DNA of 64,000 bases from Pseudaminobacter salicylatoxidans (lineage in GTDB: Bacteria > Pseudomonadota > Alphaproteobacteria > Rhizobiales > Rhizobiaceae), in assembly GCF_003148475.1 (NCBI RefSeq), contig NZ_QGGG01000001.1:248001-312000 (forward strand), in the 5' to 3' direction. Of this stretch, positions 1 to 8,747 are shown in pieces. A program made the position numbers and the translations under genes. The notes beneath the pieces are model-generated. The model did not search any database. It saw only the letters and a list, made by a program, of their open reading frames with translations, and was not told the origin of the DNA. Within the stretch, counting starts at the first letter, position 1, and the number at the start of each line of letters is the position of its first letter.

Positions 1-1
1 C

Positions 2-937
2 TTCTTCATTGGTCGCGTCGTGCCCATCGATCCGGTTCTGGCCGTCGTGGGCGACCGTGCGCCACGGGCGGTCTATGAGGCCGCGCGCATCGAAATGGGG
101 CTCGACCAGCCGCTGCTGGTGCAGTTCTTCCATTATATCGGTTCGGTGCTTTCCGGCGATTTCGGCATGTCGGTCTCGACCGGCAAGCCGGTGTTCGAGG
201 ATTTGAAGCGCGTGTTTCCGGCAACGCTGGAGATGGCGACCATCGGCATCATCATCGGCGTGGTGGTGGGAGTGCCCATGGGCGTCTATGCCGCCAGCCG
301 TCAGGGCAGCCTGATGGATCAGGCGATCCGCGTGGTCGGGCTGCTCGGCTATGCCGTGCCGGCCTTCTGGCTCGGCCTCGTCGGGCTGGCGCTGTTTTAT
401 GCGCGGCTGAAATGGGTGGGCGGTCCCGGCCGTCTCGACATTTTCTATGACGGGCTGGTCGATCCGGTGAGCGGCCTCATCCTGATCGACAGCTTGATTG
501 CGGGCGAAACCGACATCTTCTTCAACGCGCTGTGGCATCTGGCGTTGCCGTCCTCGGTGCTCGGCTTCTTCAGCCTTGCCTATATCGCGCGCATGACGCG
601 CTCCTTCATGCTCGACCAGCTCGCGCAGGAATATGTGACGACGGCGCGGGTGAAAGGGGTGCCGGAGCGGCTGGTGATCTGGCGTCATGCCTTCCGGCCC
701 ATCCGCGTGCCGCTGATTACGGTGATCGGGCTTTCCTATGCCGGCCTGCTGGAAGGCTCGGTGATGATCGAAACGATCTTCTCCTGGCCCGGCATCGGCA
801 ATTACCTCACCACCGCGTTGTTCAATGCCGACATGAACGCCGTGCTCGGCGCGACGCTGGTGGTGGGCGCGGTGTTCATCGGCATCAACAAGCTTTCGGA
901 CGTGCTCTACCGCGTCCTCGATCCGCGTGCGCGATAG
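2..937 (+). CDS. Peptide-type ABC transporter permease, DppB/OppB family (5' end cut by window)
   Basis: This is an inner-membrane permease of a dipeptide/oligopeptide/nickel-type ABC importer. The reading frame is open from base 2 (residues FFIGRVVPIDPVLAVV), so the gene starts before the window. The usual DppB N-terminus with the first transmembrane helix is missing here, and the internal GTG at 20 is not a real start. The remainder has the family layout: a periplasmic segment after the first helix, five further hydrophobic helices, the cytoplasmic EAA-like loop around TTARVKGVPERLVIWRHAFR, and the closing IDPRAR tail. It lies 9 bp before the partner permease and belongs to an operon with two ATPases. 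The substrate-binding protein is not visible and is probably upstream of the window. The family call is firm; the substrate is unknown. Confidence 0.93.
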   Translation, partial: FFIGRVVPIDPVLAVVGDRAPRAVYEAARIEMGLDQPLLVQFFHYIGSVLSGDFGMSVSTGKPVFEDLKRVFPATLEMATIGIIIGVVVGVPMGVYAASRQGSLMDQAIRVVGLLGYAVPAFWLGLVGLALFYARLKWVGGPGRLDIFYDGLVDPVSGLILIDSLIAGETDIFFNALWHLALPSSVLGFFSLAYIARMTRSFMLDQLAQEYVTTARVKGVPERLVIWRHAFRPIRVPLITVIGLSYAGLLEGSVMIETIFSWPGIGNYLTTALFNADMNAVLGATLVVGAVFIGINKLSDVLYRVLDPRAR

Positions 938-946
938 GAGGGCCCC

Positions 947-1855
947 ATGAGCATGACCGTTCGTGCCTGGCTGATCGACGACAGCCCGTCCTCGCGCCTG
1001 CAGGCCCGCCTCGGCCGGGCATGGCGCATCTGTGCCGCGCTGATGCGCAACCCGCTGGCGGTTGCCGGCGCAGTCATCATTCTGACGCTGGTGCTGACCG
1101 CGATCTTTGCCCCGCTCATCGCCACGCACGATCCGCTGAAGCAGGATCTGGCGCAGCGCCTGCTGCCGCCGGGTGCGATGAACTGGATGGGCACCGACGA
1201 GCTTGGCCGCGACATCTGGTCCCGCGTCGTCCATGGCGCGCGCATCACGCTGGTCATCGTCGTCATGGTCGCCGTGCTGGCGGCCCCGGCCGGCCTGGTC
1301 CTCGGCGCCGTCGCCGGCTATTTCGGCGGCTGGACCGACCGCATCATCATGGGCGTCACCGACATCTTCCTGTCGCTGCCCAAGCTCATTCTTGCGCTGG
1401 CGCTGGTGGCCGCCCTCGGGCCGGGCATTGAGAACGCCGTCATCGCCATCGCCATCACCACATGGCCGGCCTATGCGCGCATCGCGCGGGCCGAGACGCT
1501 GACCTTCAAGAATTCGGAATTCATCGCGGCGATCAGACTGCAAGGGGCTTCGGCAGCGCGGGTCATCCTCGGCCATGTGCTGCCGCTGTGCACCTCGTCC
1601 ATGATCATCCGCGTGACGCTCGACATGGCCGGCATCATCCTGACTGCGGCCGGGCTCGGCTTCCTCGGCCTCGGCGCGCAGCCGCCATTGCCCGAATGGG
1701 GCGCGATGATCGCGCGCGGCCGCACCTTCATCCTCGACCAGTGGTGGGTGGCGACCATGCCGGGCTTTGCCATCGTGATCGTAAGCCTCGGCTTCTGCTT
1801 CCTCGGCGACGGCCTGCGCGACGTGCTCGATCCCAAGAGCGGGGGTCAGCAGTGA
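947..1855 (+). CDS. Peptide-type ABC transporter permease, DppC/OppC family
   Basis: This is the second inner-membrane permease of the importer. The protein has 302 residues, normal for DppC. An N-terminal cytoplasmic stretch precedes the first helix (residues about 42-65), followed by the DppC hallmark MGTDELGRDIWSRVVHGAR and a GYFGGWTD motif, then the ABC-contact loop near IARAETLTFKNSEFIAAIRLQGAS. The start ATG follows GGAGGGCCCC, a good ribosome binding site. Its TGA stop overlaps the GTG start of the first ATPase gene (GTGA), showing translational coupling. It would form a heterodimeric channel with the upstream DppB-type protein. Confidence 0.95.
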   Translation: MSMTVRAWLIDDSPSSRLQARLGRAWRICAALMRNPLAVAGAVIILTLVLTAIFAPLIATHDPLKQDLAQRLLPPGAMNWMGTDELGRDIWSRVVHGARITLVIVVMVAVLAAPAGLVLGAVAGYFGGWTDRIIMGVTDIFLSLPKLILALALVAALGPGIENAVIAIAITTWPAYARIARAETLTFKNSEFIAAIRLQGASAARVILGHVLPLCTSSMIIRVTLDMAGIILTAAGLGFLGLGAQPPLPEWGAMIARGRTFILDQWWVATMPGFAIVIVSLGFCFLGDGLRDVLDPKSGGQQ

Positions 1856-2688
1856 GCAAGCCGCTTCTCGAAATCGAAAACCTGCGCGTCACCTTCCCGA
1901 CGCCGCGCGGCGATCTGGACGTGGTGCGCGGCATCTCGTTCGCGCTCGGCCGGGAGCGACTGGGCATCGTCGGTGAAAGCGGCTCGGGCAAATCCATGAC
2001 CGGCCGCTCGATCCTGAAGCTCATCCGCGCGCCGGGCCGGGTAAGTGCAGACAGGCTGAGCTTCGACGGCATCGATCTGCGCGAACTTTCCGAGCGCCGG
2101 ATGCGCGCCATACGCGGCGCCCGCATTTCGATGGTCATGCAGGACCCGAAATTCTCGCTCAATCCGGTGATGACCATAGGCGAGCAGATCGCAGAGGCGC
2201 TGCTGACCCACAAGCGCCTGCCGCGCCGCGAGGTGTCGCAGCGGGTGCTGGCCATGCTGGAATCGGTACGCATCGCCGATCCCGAGCGCGTGGCGAAGCT
2301 CTATCCACACGAAGTGTCGGGCGGCATGGGCCAGCGTGTCATGATCGCCATGATGCTCATCCCCGAACCCGACCTTCTGATTGCCGACGAGCCGACCTCC
2401 GCGCTCGATGTGTCCGTGCAGGGGCAGGTGCTCGACATCATAGACGAGCAGATCAGGCGCAAGGGCATGGGGCTGATCTTCATCAGCCACGACCTCAACC
2501 TCGTCTCCAGCTATTGCGACCGCATTCTGGTGATGAACACAGGCGAGATCGTCGAGGAATGCCGTGCCGGCGAGTTGCACAATGCCACCCATCCCTATAC
2601 GCGCGGGCTGATCGCCTCCATTCCGCGCCTCGATGAAAACCGCGACGAGCTGCCCGTGCTCGATCGCAGCGCATGGGCGGCCAAATGA
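1852..2688 (+). CDS. Peptide-type ABC transporter ATP-binding protein, DppD/OppD family
   Basis: This is one of two cytoplasmic ATPases that power the importer. The GTG start at 1852 overlaps the previous stop as GTGA and gives 278 residues (VSKPLLEIENLRV), the expected N-terminus. The Walker A is GESGSGKS, the signature is VSGGMGQRV, and the Walker B is [16 protein letters not shown], followed by the H-loop ISHDLNLV. The C-terminus is shorter than in classical OppD (about 325 residues) and lacks the cysteine-containing oligopeptide/dipeptide C-terminal domain, so it may carry no Fe-S site. The stop overlaps the next start as ATGA. Confidence 0.94.
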   Translation: MSKPLLEIENLRVTFPTPRGDLDVVRGISFALGRERLGIVGESGSGKSMTGRSILKLIRAPGRVSADRLSFDGIDLRELSERRMRAIRGARISMVMQDPKFSLNPVMTIGEQIAEALLTHKRLPRREVSQRVLAMLESVRIADPERVAKLYPHEVSGGMGQRVMIAMMLIPEPDLLIADEPTSALDVSVQGQVLDIIDEQIRRKGMGLIFISHDLNLVSSYCDRILVMNTGEIVEECRAGELHNATHPYTRGLIASIPRLDENRDELPVLDRSAWAAK

Positions 2689-3425
2689 CAGCGCTTTCCC
2701 TCAAAGACCTCAGCATCTCCTATGGCGATACGCGCATCACCCATGGGGTGAACATCGACATTGCCGAAGGCGAGAGCTTTGCCCTTGTCGGCGAGAGCGG
2801 CTCGGGCAAGTCGACCGTGCTTAAGGCGATCGCGGGCCTGGCGCCGCAATGGGCCGGTTCGATCTCGGCTTTCGGCAAGCCGCGCAGCCACGGCATAGAC
2901 GGCCATTTCGCGCGGGCTTGCCAGATGGTGTTCCAGGACCCCTACGGCTCGCTGCATCCGCGCAAGACGGTGGACGCCACGCTCACCGAGCCGCTCGCCA
3001 TCCACGGTGTTGGCGACCGCAATGCGCGCGTCGAGACGGCCATGACCTCGGTGGGACTGGACCGGAAGTTCCGTTTCCGCTTCCCGCACCAGCTTTCGGG
3101 CGGCCAGCGCCAGCGCGTGGCGATTGCCCGCGCACTCGTGCTGCAACCGAAGATATTGCTTCTGGACGAGCCGACCTCGGCCCTCGATGTCTCCGTTCAG
3201 GCCGAAATCCTCAATCTTCTGAAGCGGTTGCGGCGCGAGCAGAACCTCACCTTCCTGATGGTGACGCACAATCTGCCGGTGGTCTCCTTCCTCTGCGACC
3301 GGGTTGCCGTGATGCGGCACGGCCGGATCGTGGAAATCGCCGATGTCGCCGCGCTCAAGAAGGGCGAGTTGCAAGACCCTTATTCGCGCGAACTGATCGA
3401 GCTCAGCGCCGATCACGCCGACTGA
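2685..3425 (+). CDS. Peptide-type ABC transporter ATP-binding protein, DppF/OppF family
   Basis: This is the second ATPase of the importer, a 246-residue protein if the ATG at 2685 is used. I prefer that ATG because it overlaps the upstream stop as ATGA; an in-frame ATG at 2673 is the alternative. Motifs are Walker A GESGSGKST, Q-loop QMVFQDPYGSLHPRK (typical of DppF), signature LSGGQRQRV and Walker B ILLLDEPTSALDVSVQ. The C-terminal oligopeptide domain is short, as in its partner. It is the last transporter gene of the operon and is followed after 27 bp by a GAF-domain gene. Confidence 0.94.
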   Translation: MTALSLKDLSISYGDTRITHGVNIDIAEGESFALVGESGSGKSTVLKAIAGLAPQWAGSISAFGKPRSHGIDGHFARACQMVFQDPYGSLHPRKTVDATLTEPLAIHGVGDRNARVETAMTSVGLDRKFRFRFPHQLSGGQRQRVAIARALVLQPKILLLDEPTSALDVSVQAEILNLLKRLRREQNLTFLMVTHNLPVVSFLCDRVAVMRHGRIVEIADVAALKKGELQDPYSRELIELSADHAD

Positions 3426-3452
3426 CACTCCCAAAACGAAGGATTTTTTTTC

Positions 3453-3956
3453 ATGACCCAGGACGAAATCGCGGCTGCGATTGCCGAATTCGACGCGGCA
3501 ATCGCCAGGGACGGAGGCGCGGATACGCCATGGCTGGCGCTGCAGACGCTGGCGCGCAAGGCGATCGGCGCAAAACTCTTCACCATCATGACCGTGGACA
3601 TGAAGAACGAGCTGGCCCGACGCGCCTATACGTCCGATCCGGTCGCCTATCCGACCTCCGGCACCAAGCCGATCCATCGCGACCGCTGGTTCGACGTGGT
3701 CCATGGCGCGCACCGGTCGTTCGTGGCCAACACCATCGCCGATATCTCGACCGTTTTCGGCGACCATGAGACGATCTGGGCGCTGGGCTGCGGCTCGGTC
3801 ATCAACATTCCCGTGGTGGTGGGCGGCGAACTGCTCGGCACGGTGAACTGCCTCGATGTCGAGCATCATTACACGCCTGAGCGTGTCGAGCGTTCGCGGC
3901 TGCTGGCGCTTCCCGCCAAGCTGGCATTCCTTGCGGCCGGGCGCGCTGCGGCCTGA
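3453..3956 (+). CDS. GAF-domain protein
   Basis: This 167-residue cytoplasmic protein is almost entirely one GAF domain: a helical N-terminus, a central beta sheet with KLFTIMTVDMKN, the segment VHGAHRSFVANTIADISTVFGDHETIWALGCGSVINIPVVVGGELLGTVN split over residues about 80-130, and a closing helix. The single conserved-looking cysteine in GCGSV could be redox active, but that is inference. GAF domains bind small ligands or sense redox state. The gene is co-directional with the ABC operon 27 bp upstream, so it may sense or handle the imported compound. No catalytic or DNA-binding domain is present. Confidence 0.8.
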   Translation: MTQDEIAAAIAEFDAAIARDGGADTPWLALQTLARKAIGAKLFTIMTVDMKNELARRAYTSDPVAYPTSGTKPIHRDRWFDVVHGAHRSFVANTIADISTVFGDHETIWALGCGSVINIPVVVGGELLGTVNCLDVEHHYTPERVERSRLLALPAKLAFLAAGRAAA

Positions 3957-4027
3957 TTGGCGGGCAGGCAGTTTCGTCCTCACCCCATCTCAACTGCGCT
4001 CAACGGATTCCCAAGGGGGCCGTTGCA

Positions 4028-4169
4028 ATACCCCCACCCCTAACCCCTCCCCACAAGGGCGAGGGGGTGATTTCGTCGCCATCGCCACCAGAGCGGTGAA
4101 GGCTGGCGGTGGGCGGTCGTATTGCAAGGTTCCCCTCCCCTTGTGGGGAGGGGTTAGGGGTGGGGGTAT
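4028..4169. repeat. Intergenic inverted repeat with 32-bp perfect arms
   Basis: Bases 4028-4059 and 4138-4169 are perfect reverse complements (ATACCCCCACCCCTAACC... and its complement), separated by 78 bp. The arms are C-rich on one strand and end in CCCACAAGGG. From memory this C/G-rich arm is a very common dispersed intergenic repeat in Mesorhizobium and relatives. It lies between the convergent GAF and iorB genes, filling the 285-bp gap 3957-4241, and could act as a bidirectional transcription terminator. I see no gene in this gap. Confidence 0.85.
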
Positions 4170-4241
4170 AAGCCCACTGGAAGATGCACATTATCAGCGT
4201 CTCGCAGTGCGGCCGCGCTCCCCCGCTGCTCCCAAGCCGCC

Positions 4242-6551
4242 TTACCCCGTCCGGCTCATTGCCGCCTTCACCCGCTCCGGCCGGAACGGTGTGCGCCGCA
4301 GCCTCACGCCAATGGCGTCGAACACGGCATTGCTGATGACCGCCGCGGTCGGGCAGGTGGAAGGTTCGCCGCCGCCAAAGGACGGGTATTCGGGCCGGTT
4401 GTTGACGAAGACGATGTCGATCTGGTCGGGAATCTCCTCGAAACGCAGGATCGGATAGCCCTGCCAGTCGAGACTGGTCACGCGCGAGCGGTCGAACATC
4501 ACCTCTTCGTGCAACGTGCGGCTGAGCGACTGGATGACATTGCCCTCGATCTGGTTGCGCAACCCGTCGGGGTTCACCACCAGGCCGCAGTCATGCGCCA
4601 CCACCACGCGCTTGACCCTGATCTCGCCGCTCTCGCGATCGACGGTCACGTCGGCGATGGTCGCCACGCGCGCGTCGTCGCGGTTGACCCAGGCGATGCC
4701 GCGTCCCTTGGCGAGCTTGCCGTCCTGTTGCGGAGCGGGCGAGGGGCGGGGCTCCCAGCCATAGGCTTCCGCCGCCGCGCGCAATACCTCGACGGCGCGC
4801 TGGTCGCCCAGATATTTCAGGCGGAACGACAGCGGATCCTGCTTGGCTTCGGCCGCCAGCTCATCGATGAAGGCTTCCATTGCATAGGTGGTTTCGAACT
4901 GCGCGGGCGAGCGCAGCCACGCCGTCAGCAGGCCGACACGGCCCATGCCATGGCAGGCGACATCGGCATTGTCGAAGGTGTAGGCATAGGTGATGGCGGC
5001 ATCGCCCTGGCCCTCGCTGCCGATCTCGGGCAGGCCGGCGAGTTCGACCGCCACCAGCCGCGTGTCGCCCGTGGTAGGCACCCACATATGGTGACGCCAG
5101 GCCACCACGTTGCCGTCGGCGTCCAGCGCGCCGGTCAGGTCCTGTACGATGGGCGGCCCCTTCGGCTCCCAGCCATGCTCGTCCCAGCGCATCCACTGCA
5201 CGCGCACGGGGCGCCCGACCGCCTGCGACATCAGCGCGGCATCGGGAATGACATGCTCCAGCCCGTTGCGGCCATAGGCGCCCGAAGCCTCGTGCCAGAC
5301 GAGGTCGATCCTGTCTTCGTCGATGCCGAGCATTTGCGCCATGTTACCGCGTATTTCGTGCGGCATCTGCGTGCCGCCCCAAATCGTGGCGCTGTCGGCG
5401 CGCACATCGGCAATCGCGCAGGAGGGGCCGATGCTGCCATGCATCTGGAACGGGGTCTCGTAAGTTGCCTTGATGGTTCTCGCCGCGAAGGGCAGTGCCA
5501 TGTCCACCGAGCCTTTGGACGAAATCGAGGTGTTGCCACCGGCGGTCTTGCGCAGCGTCTCCCAGATTTCCTTCTGCTCGGGCAGATCGCTCCAGTCGCC
5601 CCATTTGGCCTGCGCGGCCTGCGGTCCTTGCGGGTCGAGCGTTGAGCCCAGCTTCTCGGCCGCCTTGATGGCCGCCCATTCCGTCTCGGCCACCACGCCG
5701 AGGAAGTTTTCGCGCCGCACCACCTGCACGAAGCCGGGGATGTCCTTGAGGCCGGTTTCGTCCACGCTTTCCAGCCTGGCGCCGACGCCATAGGGCCGCA
5801 CCACGCGGCCATGCAGCATGCCGTCCACCTTCACGTCCTGGATGTAGGTGAACTGGCCGGTCACTTTGCCGGGAATGTCCTTGCGGCGCAGGGACTGGCC
5901 GACCACCGAATAGGTGGACGGGTCCTTGACCGGCGCATCGGGCGCGACCTTCAGGCCAAACCCCTTGCCGGTGGCCTCGATGTCGATGTCCAGCCGCTTG
6001 CCGTCCACGAGTTCGCCGAAGGTGACGCTCTGGTCCGGAGCGCCGATCACGGCCACCTTGCCGTCCCTGGCGATGAGTTGTTGCGCCGGCAGCTTGAAAT
6101 GCCCGGCTGCCATGTCGAGCAACGCCTTGCGGGCGGCAGCGGCGGCGTGGCGAATTTGCGGGCCGGCATAGCGCACGGTCATGCTGCCATAGGTCGGCCC
6201 CTGATCGACCGTCCTGGAGGTTGTGCCCATCACCACGTCGAGCCTGTCGACGGGGAACTCCAGTTCCTCGGCGGCGATCTGTGCCAGCGCGGTTTCCACG
6301 CCCGTTCCCGTCTCCACCTTGCCGGTGAAGAGCGTCGCCGTGTTGTCGGGATCGATGGCAAGCCAGGCATAGAGCTTCGACGAACTCGGCGAGCCCGCGG
6401 ATTTGCCCTCCGCCTCGCCGGCGGCGGCCAGAAGCGTGGTCGGATCGACGATACTGAAGGCGACGACCAGCCCGGCGGAGCCCTTCAGGAAATTGCGCCG
6501 GCTGACCGTGAGCCGTTCGGTTTCATGCAGATTTTCAGGTCGCGTGTTCAT
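4242..6551 (-). CDS. Molybdenum hydroxylase large subunit, isoquinoline 1-oxidoreductase beta-like
   Basis: This 769-residue protein is the molybdopterin cytosine dinucleotide subunit of a xanthine-dehydrogenase-family hydroxylase. It starts at 6551 with a twin-arginine signal (VSRRNFLKGSAG near residue 17), predicting export as a folded complex, the norm for the IorB type. Family segments seen are GGTQMPHEIRG, the substrate/molybdenum region ATYETPFQMHGSIGPSCAIA and the C-terminal NNRPEYPSFGGGEPSTCPTA loop, whose final glutamate (GGGEPS) fits the catalytic Glu. The start overlaps the stop of the small [2Fe-2S] subunit gene (ATGA). The family hydroxylates N-heterocycles or oxidises aldehydes; the substrate is unknown. 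No cytochrome subunit or MocA/XdhC-type maturation gene lies next to it. Confidence 0.9.
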   Translation of the reverse strand: MNTRPENLHETERLTVSRRNFLKGSAGLVVAFSIVDPTTLLAAAGEAEGKSAGSPSSSKLYAWLAIDPDNTATLFTGKVETGTGVETALAQIAAEELEFPVDRLDVVMGTTSRTVDQGPTYGSMTVRYAGPQIRHAAAAARKALLDMAAGHFKLPAQQLIARDGKVAVIGAPDQSVTFGELVDGKRLDIDIEATGKGFGLKVAPDAPVKDPSTYSVVGQSLRRKDIPGKVTGQFTYIQDVKVDGMLHGRVVRPYGVGARLESVDETGLKDIPGFVQVVRRENFLGVVAETEWAAIKAAEKLGSTLDPQGPQAAQAKWGDWSDLPEQKEIWETLRKTAGGNTSISSKGSVDMALPFAARTIKATYETPFQMHGSIGPSCAIADVRADSATIWGGTQMPHEIRGNMAQMLGIDEDRIDLVWHEASGAYGRNGLEHVIPDAALMSQAVGRPVRVQWMRWDEHGWEPKGPPIVQDLTGALDADGNVVAWRHHMWVPTTGDTRLVAVELAGLPEIGSEGQGDAAITYAYTFDNADVACHGMGRVGLLTAWLRSPAQFETTYAMEAFIDELAAEAKQDPLSFRLKYLGDQRAVEVLRAAAEAYGWEPRPSPAPQQDGKLAKGRGIAWVNRDDARVATIADVTVDRESGEIRVKRVVVAHDCGLVVNPDGLRNQIEGNVIQSLSRTLHEEVMFDRSRVTSLDWQGYPILRFEEIPDQIDIVFVNNRPEYPSFGGGEPSTCPTAAVISNAVFDAIGVRLRRTPFRPERVKAAMSRTG

Positions 6552-7018
6552 CCCTGACCTCCCTTGGCTGCACGTTCGATGGCGCGCACGATGCGCATAT
6601 GCGTTCCGCAGCGACACAGATTGTCGTTGAGCGCCTGCTTGATCTCGTCGCGGCTCGGATGCGGATTGTCGTCCAGGAAAACCTTGGCGGTCATGATCAT
6701 GCCGTTGATGCAGTAACCGCACTGCACCGCCTGCTCGTCGATGAACGCCTGTTGCAGCGGGTGCGGCTTGTCGATTGTGCCGAGACCTTCCAGCGTGACG
6801 ATTTTGGTGCCGGCGGCGGCCGAGACGGGCGTGACGCAGGAGCGCGTGGCTGCGCCGTCCATGAGCACGGTGCAGGCGCCGCATTGCGACAGTCCGCAGC
6901 CGAACTTGGGTCCGTGCAGACCCAGATCGTCCCGCAGCGCATAAAGCAACATGCTGTCGGGGTCGGCCTCGACCGAATGGTCCTGGCCGTTGACGTTCAG
7001 GGTAACGGGATTTGCCAT
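6548..7018 (-). CDS. Molybdenum hydroxylase [2Fe-2S] subunit, isoquinoline 1-oxidoreductase alpha-like
   Basis: This 156-residue electron-transfer subunit has two [2Fe-2S] sites. The plant-ferredoxin-type site is FGCGLSQCGACTVLMDG with a later C, and the second, helical site is QCGYCINGM...NLCRCGTHMRI. I chose ATG 7018 (MANPVTLNVNGQ) because GGGAGGAA lies 7 bases upstream; an in-frame upstream ATG at 7084 has no such site. It is followed by the large subunit through an ATGA overlap. Electrons from the molybdenum site would pass through these clusters to an acceptor that is not encoded nearby. Confidence 0.93.
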   Translation of the reverse strand: MANPVTLNVNGQDHSVEADPDSMLLYALRDDLGLHGPKFGCGLSQCGACTVLMDGAATRSCVTPVSAAAGTKIVTLEGLGTIDKPHPLQQAFIDEQAVQCGYCINGMIMTAKVFLDDNPHPSRDEIKQALNDNLCRCGTHMRIVRAIERAAKGGQG

Positions 7019-7237
7019 GAGATTCCTCCCTGCCTTGTATCGAGCGTAGAGCTGCGGATGCTGGGTGTCGTGCAGGTCATGCACGCGAGGACTTGTGGGG
7101 AGGGTAGGTCCGGCGCAGGAACGGCGTCAATACGCTCGCATTATGCCAGCGTTCAACGAAAAATGATCAGGCGATGCCCGGAAGCTTCGGGCTATGTGCT
7201 TGAACTTGCTATCGTTATATTTGAATGAAGCGAATGA

Positions 7238-7265
7238 AAGCCCGCCGCCTTGAGGCGACGGGCTT
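7238..7265 (-). terminator. Hairpin 11 bp downstream of the dsbA-like gene
   Basis: The arms AAGCCCG-CCGCCT and AGGCG-ACGGGCTT pair around a TG loop with one or two mismatches. Read on the minus strand it follows the stop at 7277 and is followed by a short T-containing run (TTTCATTC), so it is a plausible but imperfect intrinsic terminator for the ldt-dsbA operon. Confidence 0.5.
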
Positions 7266-7276
7266 GTGTATTCTGA

Positions 7277-7894
7277 CTATCCGGCGCGAGCGTCCGCTAT
7301 CGCCTGAGTTAACGCCTTTTCGTCCATCACGCCATGAAATATCCGTGTGCCGACGATGAAGGAAGGTGTGCCGCCAAAGCCGAAAGCATTGGCCTGATCC
7401 ATATTGCGGTTGAGGATGCCGTCGATGCGCACGCGAATCTTCTTGTAGCCCTTCTGCAGCGCGGCCAGGTCGATGCCTGCCTGGGCGAGAAGCTCGTCGA
7501 TCTGCTTCTTCTGCAGGCGTCCGGGCGTCGCCATCAGCGCGTCCATGGCCTTCTCGTACTGGTCGGTTTCCTGCGCGGCGAGCACCATGTTGGCGGCGTG
7601 GAACGAGACCTCTCCGAAGATCGGCCAGTCCTTCATCACGAGGCGCACATTGCCGTCCTTCTCGAGTACTTTCTTGAGGTCGGCGTGGCCCTTTTTGCAA
7701 TAGGGGCACTGATAGTCGAAGAATTCGGCAATCGTCACGTCGCCTTTCGGGTTTCCGAGTGCGGGAATCTGCGGGTCGAACAGCACTTCCTCGACCGTCG
7801 GGAAGGACTGCGCCCATGCGGGCGCGCCGTTGAGGGCCAGTGTCGCGGCTCCGGCGATGGAGCCGGCAAGCAGGCGGCGGCGGTCGATCGTCAT
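7277..7894 (-). CDS. DsbA-family thiol:disulfide oxidoreductase with twin-arginine-like signal
   Basis: This is a 205-residue periplasmic thioredoxin-fold protein. The N-terminus [20 protein letters not shown] is a Tat-like or Sec signal ending near AWAQS. The active site is CPYC at residues 63-66 ([13 protein letters not shown]), and the cis-proline loop is GGTPSFIVG. The helical insertion marks it as DsbA/DsbG/Com1-type, not TrxA. It is translationally coupled (4-bp overlap, 7891-7894) to the L,D-transpeptidase gene upstream. Because that transpeptidase works through a cysteine thiol, this protein may keep that cysteine reduced or help the enzyme fold; that is inference. Confidence 0.9.
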   Translation of the reverse strand: MTIDRRRLLAGSIAGAATLALNGAPAWAQSFPTVEEVLFDPQIPALGNPKGDVTIAEFFDYQCPYCKKGHADLKKVLEKDGNVRLVMKDWPIFGEVSFHAANMVLAAQETDQYEKAMDALMATPGRLQKKQIDELLAQAGIDLAALQKGYKKIRVRIDGILNRNMDQANAFGFGGTPSFIVGTRIFHGVMDEKALTQAIADARAG

Positions 7895-8667
7895 ATCTTT
7901 TCTCCTTTTCCTGACTGCGCGGCGTCGAGAACCACCACGCGCGAGCCCTTGGGCACACGGCGGTGCAGGTCGATGATGTCGTGGTTGAGCAGGCGGATGC
8001 AGCCCGACGAGACAGACTTGCCGATCGACCAGGGCTCATTGGTGCCGTGGATGCGGTAAAGCGTGTCCTGCCCGTTCTTGTAGAGGTAGAGCGCCCGCGC
8101 GCCGAGCGGGTTGCGGATGCCGCCTTCCATGCCGCCGGCCCATTTCTGGTAGCGTTGTGGGTCGCGCCTGATCATGTTCGGGGTCGGCGTCCAGTTGGGC
8201 CAGGAGGCCTTGCGGGCAATGTCGGCATCGCCCTGGTATTCGAGCCCGGCCTTGGCGACGCCCACGCCGTAGCGCATGGCCTTGCCGCCTTCCATCACCA
8301 GATAGAGGAAGCGCGCATGCGGGTCCACGACGATGGTGCCCACCGGCTGGTCGGTCTTGTAGTCCACCACCTGGCGCAGATTGCGCTTGTTCATCTTCGA
8401 CACGTCGAGGGCGGGAATGACGGTGCCCCTGTCGTCGATGGCGCTGTACATGCTGGCATAGTCGGAACTGACCGCCGGGACAGCCTCCCCCTTGGCCTGC
8501 GTCGCAGGGCCGGCGGTGGTGCAGGCGGCCATGGCGAGCGGTGGCAGCGACACCAGGAGCACGCGCAGCAGCGTGGCCGCGAGCCCACGGCTCTTCCGGG
8601 AAGGTCTTGCCGCTTTCGCTGCGATGGTGCGCGTGAAAATTGCCGAAGCGGCAAGAAATGGTCTCAT
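7891..8667 (-). CDS. L,D-transpeptidase (YkuD domain) lipoprotein
   Basis: This 258-residue cell-envelope enzyme forms 3-3 peptidoglycan cross-links or attaches proteins to peptidoglycan. The N-terminus is long and basic, followed by a hydrophobic segment and a near-lipobox AMAAC (Cys49), suggesting a lipoprotein. The YkuD catalytic motif [20 protein letters not shown] gives His207 and nucleophile Cys223. The [10 protein letters not shown] and [10 protein letters not shown] segments are typical of alphaproteobacterial members. It is the first gene of a two-gene operon with the DsbA-like protein and is divergent from a two-component system; a CTTAAG direct repeat lies 64 bp upstream of its start. 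Confidence 0.93.
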   Translation of the reverse strand: MRPFLAASAIFTRTIAAKAARPSRKSRGLAATLLRVLLVSLPPLAMAACTTAGPATQAKGEAVPAVSSDYASMYSAIDDRGTVIPALDVSKMNKRNLRQVVDYKTDQPVGTIVVDPHARFLYLVMEGGKAMRYGVGVAKAGLEYQGDADIARKASWPNWTPTPNMIRRDPQRYQKWAGGMEGGIRNPLGARALYLYKNGQDTLYRIHGTNEPWSIGKSVSSGCIRLLNHDIIDLHRRVPKGSRVVVLDAAQSGKGEKI

Positions 8668-8730
8668 TATCGTTCCTGTTGCCTGATGTATGGGCGCCGG
8701 ATAGGCATTGTGCCGAGTTGAAGCCCCTGC

Positions 8731-8747
8731 CTTAAGGCAGCCTTAAG
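8731..8747. promoter_or_regulatory. Perfect CTTAAG-N5-CTTAAG box between ldt and the response regulator gene
   Basis: CTTAAG at 8731-8736 and again at 8742-8747 are separated by GCAGC, an 11-bp direct repeat period (the full unit CCTTAAGGCAG occurs twice, 8730-8751). This matches the consensus of the PmrA/BasR and QseB response regulators (direct TTAA half-sites one helical turn apart). The whole segment 8723-8755 is also palindromic with 13-bp arms. It sits 45 bp before the response regulator start and 64 bp before the ldt start, so it could serve both divergent promoters. Regulation by the adjacent system is inference. Confidence 0.72.

Noticed and set aside
20..937. GTG 20 as start of the first gene
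   Set aside because: The frame is open to base 2 with residues typical of DppB, and the essential first helix is absent after GTG 20, so the gene is cut by the window edge.
2595..3983. A 462-codon minus-strand frame over the second ABC ATPase and GAF genes
   Set aside because: Antisense shadow; the plus-strand genes have Walker and GAF motifs.
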